From positions 1 to 7,229 of the forward strand of contig CAZJNX010000221.1 of NCBI GenBank assembly GCA_964547415.1: a DNA stretch of 7,229 nucleotides. Direction: 5' to 3'. The position numbers were made by a program, and so were the translations under genes. Shown piece by piece: positions 1 through 6,720 of the stretch (position 1 is its first letter; each line of letters opens with the position of its first letter). Origin of the DNA: CAZJNX01 sp964547415 (GTDB lineage: Bacteria > Pseudomonadota > Alphaproteobacteria > Rhizobiales > Amorphaceae). A model generated the notes under the pieces. The model searched no databases. It had not been told where the DNA came from and saw only the letters and a list, made by a program, of their open reading frames with translations.

Positions 1-1073
1 GACAGCGTCATGATGCCGTTGATCATGCCGCCCCAGGAGGGCATCCACAGCATGATCGAGAAGGTCATGCCCAGCGTCTGCGCCCAGTCCGGCAGCGCCG
101 TGTAATGCAGGTGGTGCGGCCCGGCCCAGATGTACAGGAAGATCAGCGACCAGAAGTGGACGATGGACAGCCGGTAGGAATACACCGGTCGATCCGCCCG
201 CTTCGGAATGTAGTAGTACATCATGGCGAGGAAGCCGGCCGTCAGGAAGAAGCCGACGGCGTTGTGGCCGTACCACCACTGCGTCATCGCGTCCTGAACG
301 CCGGAAAACAGGCTGTAGCTCTTCGAGCCGAAGAACGACACCGGCACCGCCATGTTGTTGACGACGTGCAGCATCGCCACCGTGATGATGAAGGCGAGGA
401 AGAACCAGTTCGCCACATAGATGTGGGGTTCTTTCCGCTTTACCAGCGTGCCGACGAACATGGCAAGGTAAGCGACCCACACGATGGTGAGCCAAAGGTC
501 CACGTACCATTCGGGCTCGGCGTACTCACGCGACTGGGTGATCCCGGCGAGGTAGCCGGTGGCCGCCAGCACGATGAACACCTGGTAGCCCCAGAAGATG
601 AACCAGGCGAGCCCCTCCCCGCCCCAGAGCCGCGCGCCGGAGGTGCGCTGGACCACGTGCATGGAGGTGGCGATGAGCGCCGAGCCGCCGAAGGCGAAGA
701 TCACCGCCGAGGTGTGCAGCGGCCTCAGCCTGCCGAAGTTGAACCACGGCTCGATGTTGAGTTGGGGGAAGGCGAGCTGCAGGGCGATGAACACGCCCGC
801 GGTGAAGCCGGCGATCCCCCAGAACACCGTCGCGATGACGCCCGCGCGGATCGGACCGTCGATGTACTCTTCGGTCCGCTCCTTCGCGCGGGTGGCGATC
901 TTGCCGTCCGGGTCGAAGTCGATCTTGCCGATGTAGTAGACGGCGAACACGAGCGCGATCGCGACGACGAGCCAGGCATGGAACTCGAACTGCGGATCGC
1001 GCGCGAAGGCCGCCGCGACCGCGGCCAACAGCGCAAGCGCGCCGAAGAGCCCGGTGCGTAAGACGTCGCTCAT
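1..1073 (-). CDS. ccoN: cbb3-type cytochrome c oxidase subunit I (CcoN), 3' end outside the window
   Basis: This is the catalytic membrane subunit of the high-affinity cbb3 terminal oxidase, which reduces O2 to water and pumps protons under low oxygen. The frame is open from an ATG at 1073 to the left edge, giving 357 residues of a protein usually about 530-550 long in alphaproteobacteria. The low-spin heme b ligand is H120 in RPLHTSAVIFAFGG. The CuB ligands are H270 in WWYGHN and the H320-H321 pair in AGPHHLHY. Y314 lies six residues before H320, where the His-Tyr cross-link tyrosine of cbb3 oxidases sits. The spacing H270 to H320 (50) equals that known for the Pseudomonas stutzeri enzyme (207 to 257). 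Several hydrophobic membrane helices are visible, including an N-terminal one before the heme-ligand helix, which explains the offset from gammaproteobacterial numbering. The heme ligands of the later helix lie outside the window. A GAGG eight bases upstream supports the start. ccoO, Q and P would be expected beyond the left edge. Confidence 0.96.
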   Translation of the reverse strand, partial: MSDVLRTGLFGALALLAAVAAAFARDPQFEFHAWLVVAIALVFAVYYIGKIDFDPDGKIATRAKERTEEYIDGPIRAGVIATVFWGIAGFTAGVFIALQLAFPQLNIEPWFNFGRLRPLHTSAVIFAFGGSALIATSMHVVQRTSGARLWGGEGLAWFIFWGYQVFIVLAATGYLAGITQSREYAEPEWYVDLWLTIVWVAYLAMFVGTLVKRKEPHIYVANWFFLAFIITVAMLHVVNNMAVPVSFFGSKSYSLFSGVQDAMTQWWYGHNAVGFFLTAGFLAMMYYYIPKRADRPVYSYRLSIVHFWSLIFLYIWAGPHHLHYTALPDWAQTLGMTFSIMLWMPSWGGMINGIMTL

Positions 1074-1122
1074 GGAAAATGCCTCGCGGACCTCGGCTGC
1101 CGCTCCGCCCGATGCGGAACGT

Positions 1123-1206
1123 TTCACGCCTTGTGGGTCGGGGAGGCCTTTCCCTCATTGACCTGAGTCAACGCACGATGCGGCGCGAAGTCGTTGTATC
1201 GGGGCA
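1123..1206. promoter_or_regulatory. Candidate back-to-back class II FNR-dependent promoters
   Basis: If the operator centre (1164.5) is placed at -41.5, as in class II FNR promoters, the -10 hexamer falls at 1194-1199 for the rightward gene. That sequence is TTGTAT, with T at -12 and AT at -8/-7. For leftward ccoN it falls at 1130-1135, reading CACAAG on the minus strand, a weaker match. Predicted transcription starts are near 1206 (hemerythrin, leader about 62 bases to the ATG) and 1123 (ccoN, leader about 50 bases). No good -35 TTGACA is present on either side apart from the operator itself, which is typical of activator-dependent promoters. The geometry is my inference from spacing. Confidence 0.45.
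1158..1171. promoter_or_regulatory. FNR/FixK-type operator (anaerobox)
   Basis: TTGACCTGAGTCAA has perfect five-base inverted arms (TTGAC/GTCAA) around a four-base spacer and matches the FNR/FixK consensus TTGAY-N4-RTCAA. It lies 85 bases upstream of the ccoN start and 97 bases upstream of the ATG chosen for the hemerythrin gene, so it can serve both. cbb3 operons are classic FNR/FixK targets. The likely protein that binds it is encoded at 2064-2825 and has the matching ExxSR recognition helix. Binding and direction are inferred; the palindrome is seen directly. Confidence 0.88.
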
Positions 1207-1267
1207 CGAAAACCGCACCCGTTCGCGCCCGCCGCCCCGACGGCGAAAGGGAGCTCCGGAGGGCACG

Positions 1268-1930
1268 ATGGACGGAACCGGTCGGGCCACCTCGCCATGC
1301 GTCGACGCCGGGTTCGCGGGGAGCGCGCGCTCCGCGGCCGAACCCGTAGCGGCAGCGGCGCCACTGGAGGCACAGTTGACGGACGTCACGACCCCGCCCC
1401 CGCTCGACCTCATCGAGACGGAGCACCAGAAGTGGCTGATCGTGTGCGACGCCATGGAGCGCGTCGCCGACCAGCTGCCCTCCACGGCGATCGAGCCGCG
1501 GGTTCTCGGCACCGCCTTCCTATGCACGCGCGAGGCGGTCGCGCGACATCATGCCGCCGAGCAGGAGGGCCTGTTTCCGCTGCTGAGGGCCCACCTCGAC
1601 CCGGCCGAACCGCTCCACGCCATGCTGGAATGCCTCGAGGAGGACCACGAGGACCTCGAGGACGCCTCGGACGAGGCGGCGGACATCCTGGCCGACCTGA
1701 TGGAGGGGGGTCTCAAGGTCTCGCCCGACGCGGCGGGCTACGGCCTCAGGTGCTTCTTCGCCTTCATGCGGCGCCACGTGCGCTGCGAACTGAAGATCGT
1801 GGTCCCGGCGGCCCGCACCCTGCTCCTCGGCGCGGACGTCACCGCCCTGTCGGCCACCCTCGCCAGCCAGAAGCGCCACGACAAGGTAGTCCCCATCGAC
1901 TGGTTCCGCCGCTACGCCTCGGCGATCTGA
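1268..1930 (+). CDS. Hemerythrin (HHE) domain-containing protein
   Basis: This is a predicted cytoplasmic four-helix protein that binds a non-heme di-iron centre; such domains bind or sense O2, NO or iron. Counting from the ATG at 1268 (220 residues), the metal-ligand pattern is H53 (in ETEHQKW), H94-x3-E98 (in ARHHAAEQEG), H127 (in EEDHEDLED) and H170-x3-E174 (in RRHVRCE). This gives the full H...HxxxE...H...HxxxE/D set. No second domain or ScdA-type N-terminal cysteine motif is seen, so a RIC/YtfE iron-sulfur repair role is not directly supported. The start is uncertain. ATG 1268 has GGAGGG four bases upstream. A TTG at 1376 has GGAGG five bases upstream and would give 184 residues. Codon third positions are less GC-biased between 1268 and 1375, and that stretch is Ala-rich, so the shorter form is plausible. 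The gene is divergent from ccoN across an FNR box and convergent with the regulator gene, so oxygen-dependent expression is likely. Its exact function is unknown. Confidence 0.88.
   Translation: MDGTGRATSPCVDAGFAGSARSAAEPVAAAAPLEAQLTDVTTPPPLDLIETEHQKWLIVCDAMERVADQLPSTAIEPRVLGTAFLCTREAVARHHAAEQEGLFPLLRAHLDPAEPLHAMLECLEEDHEDLEDASDEAADILADLMEGGLKVSPDAAGYGLRCFFAFMRRHVRCELKIVVPAARTLLLGADVTALSATLASQKRHDKVVPIDWFRRYASAI
1366..1378 (+). promoter_or_regulatory. Alternative ribosome binding site and TTG start for the hemerythrin gene
   Basis: GGAGG at 1366-1370 is followed after five bases by an in-frame TTG at 1376, which would start a protein MTDVTTPPP leading straight into the first hemerythrin helix. 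Coding bias rises to near-complete GC at third positions from here on. The competing site is GGAGGG at 1258-1263 before ATG 1268. The sequence alone does not settle which is used. Confidence 0.4.
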
Positions 1931-2063
1931 CCCGCCGGATCGGGCCGACGCGCCGGGCGGATGCCGGCCGCCGGGCCGAGGAGACCGGATGGACGCGCCG
2001 GATCCGGGGCGAAGGGAACCGGGGAACGGGACCGGCCGGCGGGCTGCGGCGGACGGGGCGGGC
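1931..2063. other. Convergent gap between the hemerythrin and regulator genes
   Basis: These 133 very GC-rich bases separate two genes that end toward each other. A 5-bp stem (1965-1969 with 1974-1978, four-base loop) and several short repeats around CGCCGGATC and GACGCGCCGG are visible. No stem is followed by a T-tract on either strand, so no intrinsic terminator can be called. I see no gene here. Confidence 0.4.
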
Positions 2064-2825
2064 CTACCAGCCCGACTCCTCGCCGTAGCCGGCGGCGGCC
2101 CGCAGGCGCGCCGGGTCGAGCACCGTGACGTGCCGGGTCGACTTGATCTCGATGATGCCGGCCTTGCGCAGGCTCGTGAGCTTGCGGCTTACCGTCTCGA
2201 TGGTGAGGCCGAGGGTGGAGGCCACGTCCGAGCGGGTGATCGGCAGGTCGAACGCGATGGGCGCGTTCTCCTTGCCCTCGGAGCCCGCGGCGGCGCAGCC
2301 CGTGCGGTTCGCGAGGCGCACGAGGAAGGTGGCCACCCGCTCCGTCGCGTCCTTCTGGCCGAGGAGGAGCATCCAGTCCCGCGCCTGGTCGAGCTCGGCG
2401 AGGGTGAGCTCGAACAGCTTGCGCTCGATGGCCGGGTAGGTGTCGACCGCCTGCTCGAAGCCCGCCCTCTCGAAGGTGCACAGCACCGCGTCGGAGGCGG
2501 CCTCGACCGTGAAGCTCGCGTCGCGCACGAAGGCGCGGCCCGTGAAGTCCGACGGGAAGAGGATGTTGATGATCTGCTCTCGCCCGTCCTCCAGCCCCTT
2601 CTTGACGAGGAGGATGCCGGACACGACCGTCGCGAACAGATCGTGATCGCCTTCCATGACGACGATCTGGCCGGTTTCGACCGTTTTTAGCCGCGAGATG
2701 CTGTTGACCGCGTGAAGCTCTTCCGGGTTCAGGACGCCGCACAGGCTGCGCGTCCGCACCCCGCACCGCTCGCAAACCGCCGGCAAGGCCGCTTCGTCGA
2801 GCAACTTTTTGACTGAAGCGTTCAC
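2064..2825 (-). CDS. fnrL: Crp/Fnr-family oxygen-responsive transcription regulator, FnrL/FixK type
   Basis: This 253-residue protein has an N-terminal cysteine cluster C18-x2-C21-x7-C29 plus a central C116. These four Cys could hold an oxygen-labile [4Fe-4S] cluster as in FNR; the CX2CX7C spacing is that of alphaproteobacterial FnrL/FnrN proteins, versus CX2CX5C in E. coli FNR. A cyclic-nucleotide-type beta-roll covers about residues 45-125 and a long dimer helix about 128-175. The C-terminal winged helix-turn-helix has recognition helix TIETVSRKL, in which E210, S213 and R214 form the ExxSR signature that reads TTGAT/C half-sites. It should therefore bind the operator at 1158-1171. Translation starts at GTG 2825, as GAGGGG lies seven bases upstream and the next in-frame Met (M57) would delete the cysteine cluster. 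An extra C177 sits in a short Gly/Ala/Glu insertion before the DNA-binding domain. No FNR box is seen in front of its own start, so autoregulation is not supported. FixK-type members without the cluster are excluded by the cysteines. Confidence 0.93.
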   Translation of the reverse strand: MNASVKKLLDEAALPAVCERCGVRTRSLCGVLNPEELHAVNSISRLKTVETGQIVVMEGDHDLFATVVSGILLVKKGLEDGREQIINILFPSDFTGRAFVRDASFTVEAASDAVLCTFERAGFEQAVDTYPAIERKLFELTLAELDQARDWMLLLGQKDATERVATFLVRLANRTGCAAAGSEGKENAPIAFDLPITRSDVASTLGLTIETVSRKLTSLRKAGIIEIKSTRHVTVLDPARLRAAAGYGEESGW

Positions 2826-3078
2826 CCTGGAACCCCTCGATGCCTGCCGTGCTGCCGTTCTATGTCAACGATACCTGACACTCGGGGCGCGGACAATACG
2901 AGCCCGGGCAAAATTCGCGGACCCGACCGGCAGCGGGCGCCGCGCGTCCAGTCCGACGCCCTTCAACTTGGGCGATGGCGCACCCGGGAAAAGGGGCGGC
3001 CCTCGTCGCCACCGCGCCTTTCGGCTAGAACGGAAGCATGGCGCCGGAAGGGCGCCCGCGAGACGGGAGGACGACCCC
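2826..3078. other. Divergent intergenic region between the regulator and TRAP binding protein genes
   Basis: This 253-base gap must contain promoters for both genes. Two small inverted repeats are visible: CGCCC/GGGCG (2957-2961 with 2970-2974) and a 6-bp GGCGCC stem (3040-3045 with 3051-3056, five-base loop) just before the dctP ribosome binding site. No FNR box and no convincing -35/-10 pair is present. No small gene with a good ribosome binding site was recognised. Confidence 0.4.
2833..2838 (-). promoter_or_regulatory. Shine-Dalgarno site that fixes the GTG start of the regulator
   Basis: On the minus strand GAGGGG precedes GTG 2825 by seven bases. No in-frame ATG exists before codon 57, so this site is the main support for a GTG start that keeps the Fe-S cysteines. 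Confidence 0.65.
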
Positions 3079-4119
3079 ATGAAACGGATCACGACGGCCT
3101 TCGCGGCGACGGCGCTCGCCGCCGCGGGCCTTCTCGGCGCGGTCGAGGCGCGCGCCCAGGAGGTGACGCTGCGCCTCCACCAGTTCCTGCCCCTCCAGGC
3201 GGCGATCCCCGACCGGGCGATCGAGCCGTGGATAGAGAAGATCGAGGAGGAGTCGGACGGTCGGATCGCGGTGGAGCACTATCCGTCCATGCAGCTCGGC
3301 GGCTCGCCCCCCTCCCTGTACGACCAGGCGCGGGACGGCGTCGTGGACATCGTGTGGACGGTGCTGGGCTACACCCCCGGCCGCTTCCCGAAGGTGGAGG
3401 CGTTCGAGCTGCCGTTCATGGTGACGACCGGCGAGGCGACGAGCCGCGCCTTCCACGAGTACGCCATGGAGCACGCGGCCGACGAGTTCCGCGGCGTCCG
3501 CCCCCTCGTCCTCCACACCCACGGGCCGGGCCTCCTCCACGTGTCGGGGGAGGGCGTGCGCTCGCTCGAGGACATGGAGGGACAGAAGCTGCGCGGGCCG
3601 AGCCGCATGATCACCGCCCTCCTCGAGGAGTACGGGGCGACGGCGATCGGCATGCCTGTCCCGGCGGTGCCGGAGGCCCTGTCCAAGGGCGTCATCGACG
3701 GCGTCGTGATCCCCTGGGAGGTGACGCTGCCGCTCAAGGTGCCCGAGCTCGTCGACACCCACACCGAGCTGTCGGGCGACCGCGGCCTCTACACCGTCGG
3801 CTTCATCCTCGGCATGAACGAGGCGAGCTATGAGCGCCTGCCGGACGACCTGAAGGCGGTGATCGACGCCAACTCCGGGCCCGAGGTGGCGGCGATGTTC
3901 GGCCGCGCCATGGACGAGGTCGACGTGATCGGCCGCGCCCGGGCCGAGGAGGCCGGCAACGAGATCATCGTCCTCGACGAGGCGGAGACGGCCCGCTGGC
4001 GCGAGGCGGCGAAGCCCGTCGAGGCGGCCTGGATCGAGGAGATGAACGAGCGCGGCTTCGACGGCGAGGGTCTCGTCGCCGCCGCCCGCGCCCTCATCGA
4101 GAAGCACTCGGGCGAGTGA
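3079..4119 (+). CDS. dctP: TRAP transporter substrate-binding protein, DctP family
   Basis: This is the periplasmic binding protein of a tripartite ATP-independent (TRAP) transporter, which captures an organic acid and delivers it to a DctQM membrane pair. The 346 residues fit the family. A Sec signal peptide is clear: KR near the start, an Ala/Leu core, and likely cleavage after A26 (AxA-type ARA|Q). The mature part has the DctP fold features: EQ-to-beta start VTLRLHQF, the helix-strand WIEKIEEESDGRI, the strand with SMQLGG, and GQKLRGPSR, where R172 is the probable conserved arginine that holds the substrate carboxylate. W213-E214 in IPWEV is at the usual second binding position. GGGAGG eight bases before ATG 3079 supports the start. 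No dctQ or dctM lies within the window; the next gene is a MaoC hydratase behind a terminator. The substrate is not predictable; a carboxylate such as a dicarboxylate, keto acid or aromatic acid is likely. Confidence 0.93.
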   Translation: MKRITTAFAATALAAAGLLGAVEARAQEVTLRLHQFLPLQAAIPDRAIEPWIEKIEEESDGRIAVEHYPSMQLGGSPPSLYDQARDGVVDIVWTVLGYTPGRFPKVEAFELPFMVTTGEATSRAFHEYAMEHAADEFRGVRPLVLHTHGPGLLHVSGEGVRSLEDMEGQKLRGPSRMITALLEEYGATAIGMPVPAVPEALSKGVIDGVVIPWEVTLPLKVPELVDTHTELSGDRGLYTVGFILGMNEASYERLPDDLKAVIDANSGPEVAAMFGRAMDEVDVIGRARAEEAGNEIIVLDEAETARWREAAKPVEAAWIEEMNERGFDGEGLVAAARALIEKHSGE

Positions 4120-4127
4120 GACCGCCA

Positions 4128-4162
4128 GCCCCGGCCGCCACGCCCGCGGCCGGGGCCCTTTC
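4128..4162 (+). terminator. Intrinsic terminator of the TRAP binding protein gene
   Basis: A perfect 11-bp stem, GCCCCGGCCGC (4128-4138) with GCGGCCGGGGC (4146-4156), encloses a seven-base loop. It begins eight bases after the dctP stop and is followed by CCTTTC. The T run is short, but the stem is the strongest hairpin in the window and its place right behind a stop codon fits. It implies that the downstream maoC-like gene is not simply co-transcribed. Confidence 0.7.
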
Positions 4163-4397
4163 GTGCGTCGATCCGACGCGCCACGCGGTCCCGTCCTTCG
4201 CGGGTGCGGTAAAGCCTCTTTCGCATCCGCAGCATCGCCCGGCCGCGTCCGCCTTGCGGCGCGCGGTCGACGGTCCGGCCCTTCGTCCCGCGCTTGACAG
4301 GGGGCCGCGCGGGTACGCACCTGCCCGTCCCCGGCTGCCGCCGGGCCGCGGCGCGGGCGCCCTGCCCGTGCCTTCCATCCGGATGACGGAGACAGCG
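4163..4397 (+). promoter_or_regulatory. Upstream region of the maoC-like gene with a candidate -35 element
   Basis: These bases carry no recognisable gene. TTGACA at 4294-4299 is a full -35 match, but 16-18 bases downstream only GC-rich sequence is found (GCACCT or nearby), so the -10 is poor. The open frame continues upstream of the chosen maoC start to 4116, yet its translation there is Pro/Arg/Ala-rich with no family similarity and runs through the terminator stem. I treat it as non-coding. Confidence 0.3.
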
Positions 4398-4910
4398 ATG
4401 GACGAGACCGAAGGCGCCGCCTCGGGCGGAAAGCGCGTGATCGTGGCCTCCTACGGCCGCTACCTCGAGGACTTCGAGGTGGGGCACGTCTACGAGCACC
4501 GCCCCGGCCGCACGATCACCGCGGCGGACAACATCAACTTCAGCCTGATGACCATGAACGCCCACCCGCTCCACTGCGACCACGCGTTCGCCGAGAAGAG
4601 CGAGTTCGGCAAGCCGCTCGTGAACTCGGGCCTCACGCTCGCCATCGTGCTCGGCATGACCGTCAACGACGTGAGCGCCAAGGCGATCGCCAACCTCGGC
4701 TGGAAGGAGATCCGCCTCACCGCCCCCGTGTTCCCGGGCGACACGGTCTACGCCCGCTCGGAGGTGCTCGAGGTGCGCGAATCGAAGAAGCGCCCGACCC
4801 AGGGGATCGTGACCACCCGCACCGAGGGCTACAAGGCCGACGGCACGGTGTTCATGGTCTTCGAGCGGGCGAGCCTCATCCCGAAGCGCGGCCACGGCGT
4901 CGGCGACTGA
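4398..4910 (+). CDS. MaoC-family (hot-dog fold) acyl-CoA dehydratase/hydratase
   Basis: This is a 170-residue single hot-dog domain of the MaoC-like family, whose members hydrate enoyl-CoA or dehydrate hydroxyacyl-CoA. An N-terminal strand-turn YLEDFEVGHVYEH is followed by GRTITAADNINFS and the signature region MNAHPLHCD (M53-D61). In classical (R)-specific hydratases this segment reads GDxNPLH with catalytic Asp and His five residues apart. Here N54 replaces that Asp and H59 keeps the His. The later IANLGWKEIRLTAPVFPGD matches the conserved C-terminal strand and FPGDT turn and recalls beta-methylmalyl/mesaconyl-CoA dehydratase-like members, although those enzymes are about twice as long. The start at ATG 4398 was chosen because GGAGA lies five bases upstream; ATG 4383 in the same frame lacks a ribosome binding site. 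The gene stands alone after a terminator and converges on the GGT-like gene. The substrate is unknown. Confidence 0.85.
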   Translation: MDETEGAASGGKRVIVASYGRYLEDFEVGHVYEHRPGRTITAADNINFSLMTMNAHPLHCDHAFAEKSEFGKPLVNSGLTLAIVLGMTVNDVSAKAIANLGWKEIRLTAPVFPGDTVYARSEVLEVRESKKRPTQGIVTTRTEGYKADGTVFMVFERASLIPKRGHGVGD

Positions 4911-4923
4911 CGCCGCGGCCCGC

Positions 4924-4943
4924 CCGGCCGCCCGAGGGGCCGG
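4924..4943. terminator. Possible bidirectional terminator hairpin between convergent genes
   Basis: A 6-bp stem, CCGGCC (4924-4929) with GGCCGG (4938-4943), encloses an eight-base loop in the 38-base gap between the maoC-like stop and the GGT-like stop. A competing outer pairing, GCGGCC (4915-4920) with GGCCGC (4942-4947), is also possible. No T-tract follows on either strand, so this may only block RNA decay or pause polymerase. Confidence 0.35.
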
Positions 4944-4948
4944 CCGCC

Positions 4949-6532
<1,584 letters not shown>

Positions 6533-6620
6533 GAGGCGTCCCGATGCGTTGTTGAGTCAGCCCTGCAGCAACGGATGGTCGGCTCATCCATGGAATCCGC
6601 CGATTTTTCCGCCGCGACGA

Positions 6621-6648
6621 TTGACAAGGTGGGTCGTGATTTTACATG
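6621..6648 (+). promoter_or_regulatory. Candidate sigma-70-type promoter of the DEAD-box helicase gene
   Basis: TTGACA (6621-6626) and TACATG (6643-6648) are separated by 16 bases in a locally AT-richer stretch of the divergent gap (6533-6720). Transcription would start near 6655, leaving a leader of about 65 bases. The -35 is a full match and the -10 shares T, A and the T at the fifth rather than the sixth position, so it is weaker. No equally good pair was found for the leftward GGT-like gene. Confidence 0.45.
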
Positions 6649-6720
6649 GCTCGTGTCGCACGCTGCGGCGCAGCCCGATCCCGCTCCGACCTTCCGCGAG
6701 TGGCACGAACGAAAGAATCG

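Noticed and set aside
105..1061. Open frame of 318 codons on the plus strand opposite ccoN
   Set aside because: It is charged low-complexity translation with no family similarity, and the minus strand encodes CcoN with all expected metal ligands.
2148..2161. TTGATCTCGATGAT inside the regulator gene as a second FNR box
   Set aside because: The right arm is ATGAT rather than ATCAA, it lies in coding sequence of a conserved winged-helix region, and no promoter is nearby.
2840..2868. TTGACA on the minus strand (2863-2868) as -35 of the regulator gene
   Set aside because: The -10 at 17-base spacing would be AGGCAT and transcription would start inside the Shine-Dalgarno site, leaving no functional leader.
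4163..4300. Possible tRNA or small RNA in the dctP-maoC gap
   Set aside because: No cloverleaf arms, T-loop sequence or ordered stem series could be built on either strand; only short GC-rich pairings occur.
3025..4320. Open frame of 431 codons on the minus strand opposite dctP
   Set aside because: The composition is an Arg/His/Leu/Asp-rich shadow with no recognisable fold, and the plus-strand frame has a signal peptide and all DctP features.
4116..4397. N-terminal extension of the maoC-like protein in the same open frame
   Set aside because: It overlaps the dctP stop and the terminator hairpin, is Pro/Arg/Ala-rich with no hot-dog similarity, and lacks a ribosome binding site, whereas ATG 4398 has one.
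6546..6589. Imperfect inverted repeats in the GGT/helicase divergent gap (GTTG...CAAC around 6548-6572, GGATG/CATCC 6573-6577 with 6585-6589) as an operator
   Set aside because: Arms are only four to five bases, match no known operator consensus that I can name, and are expected by chance in a gap of this size.
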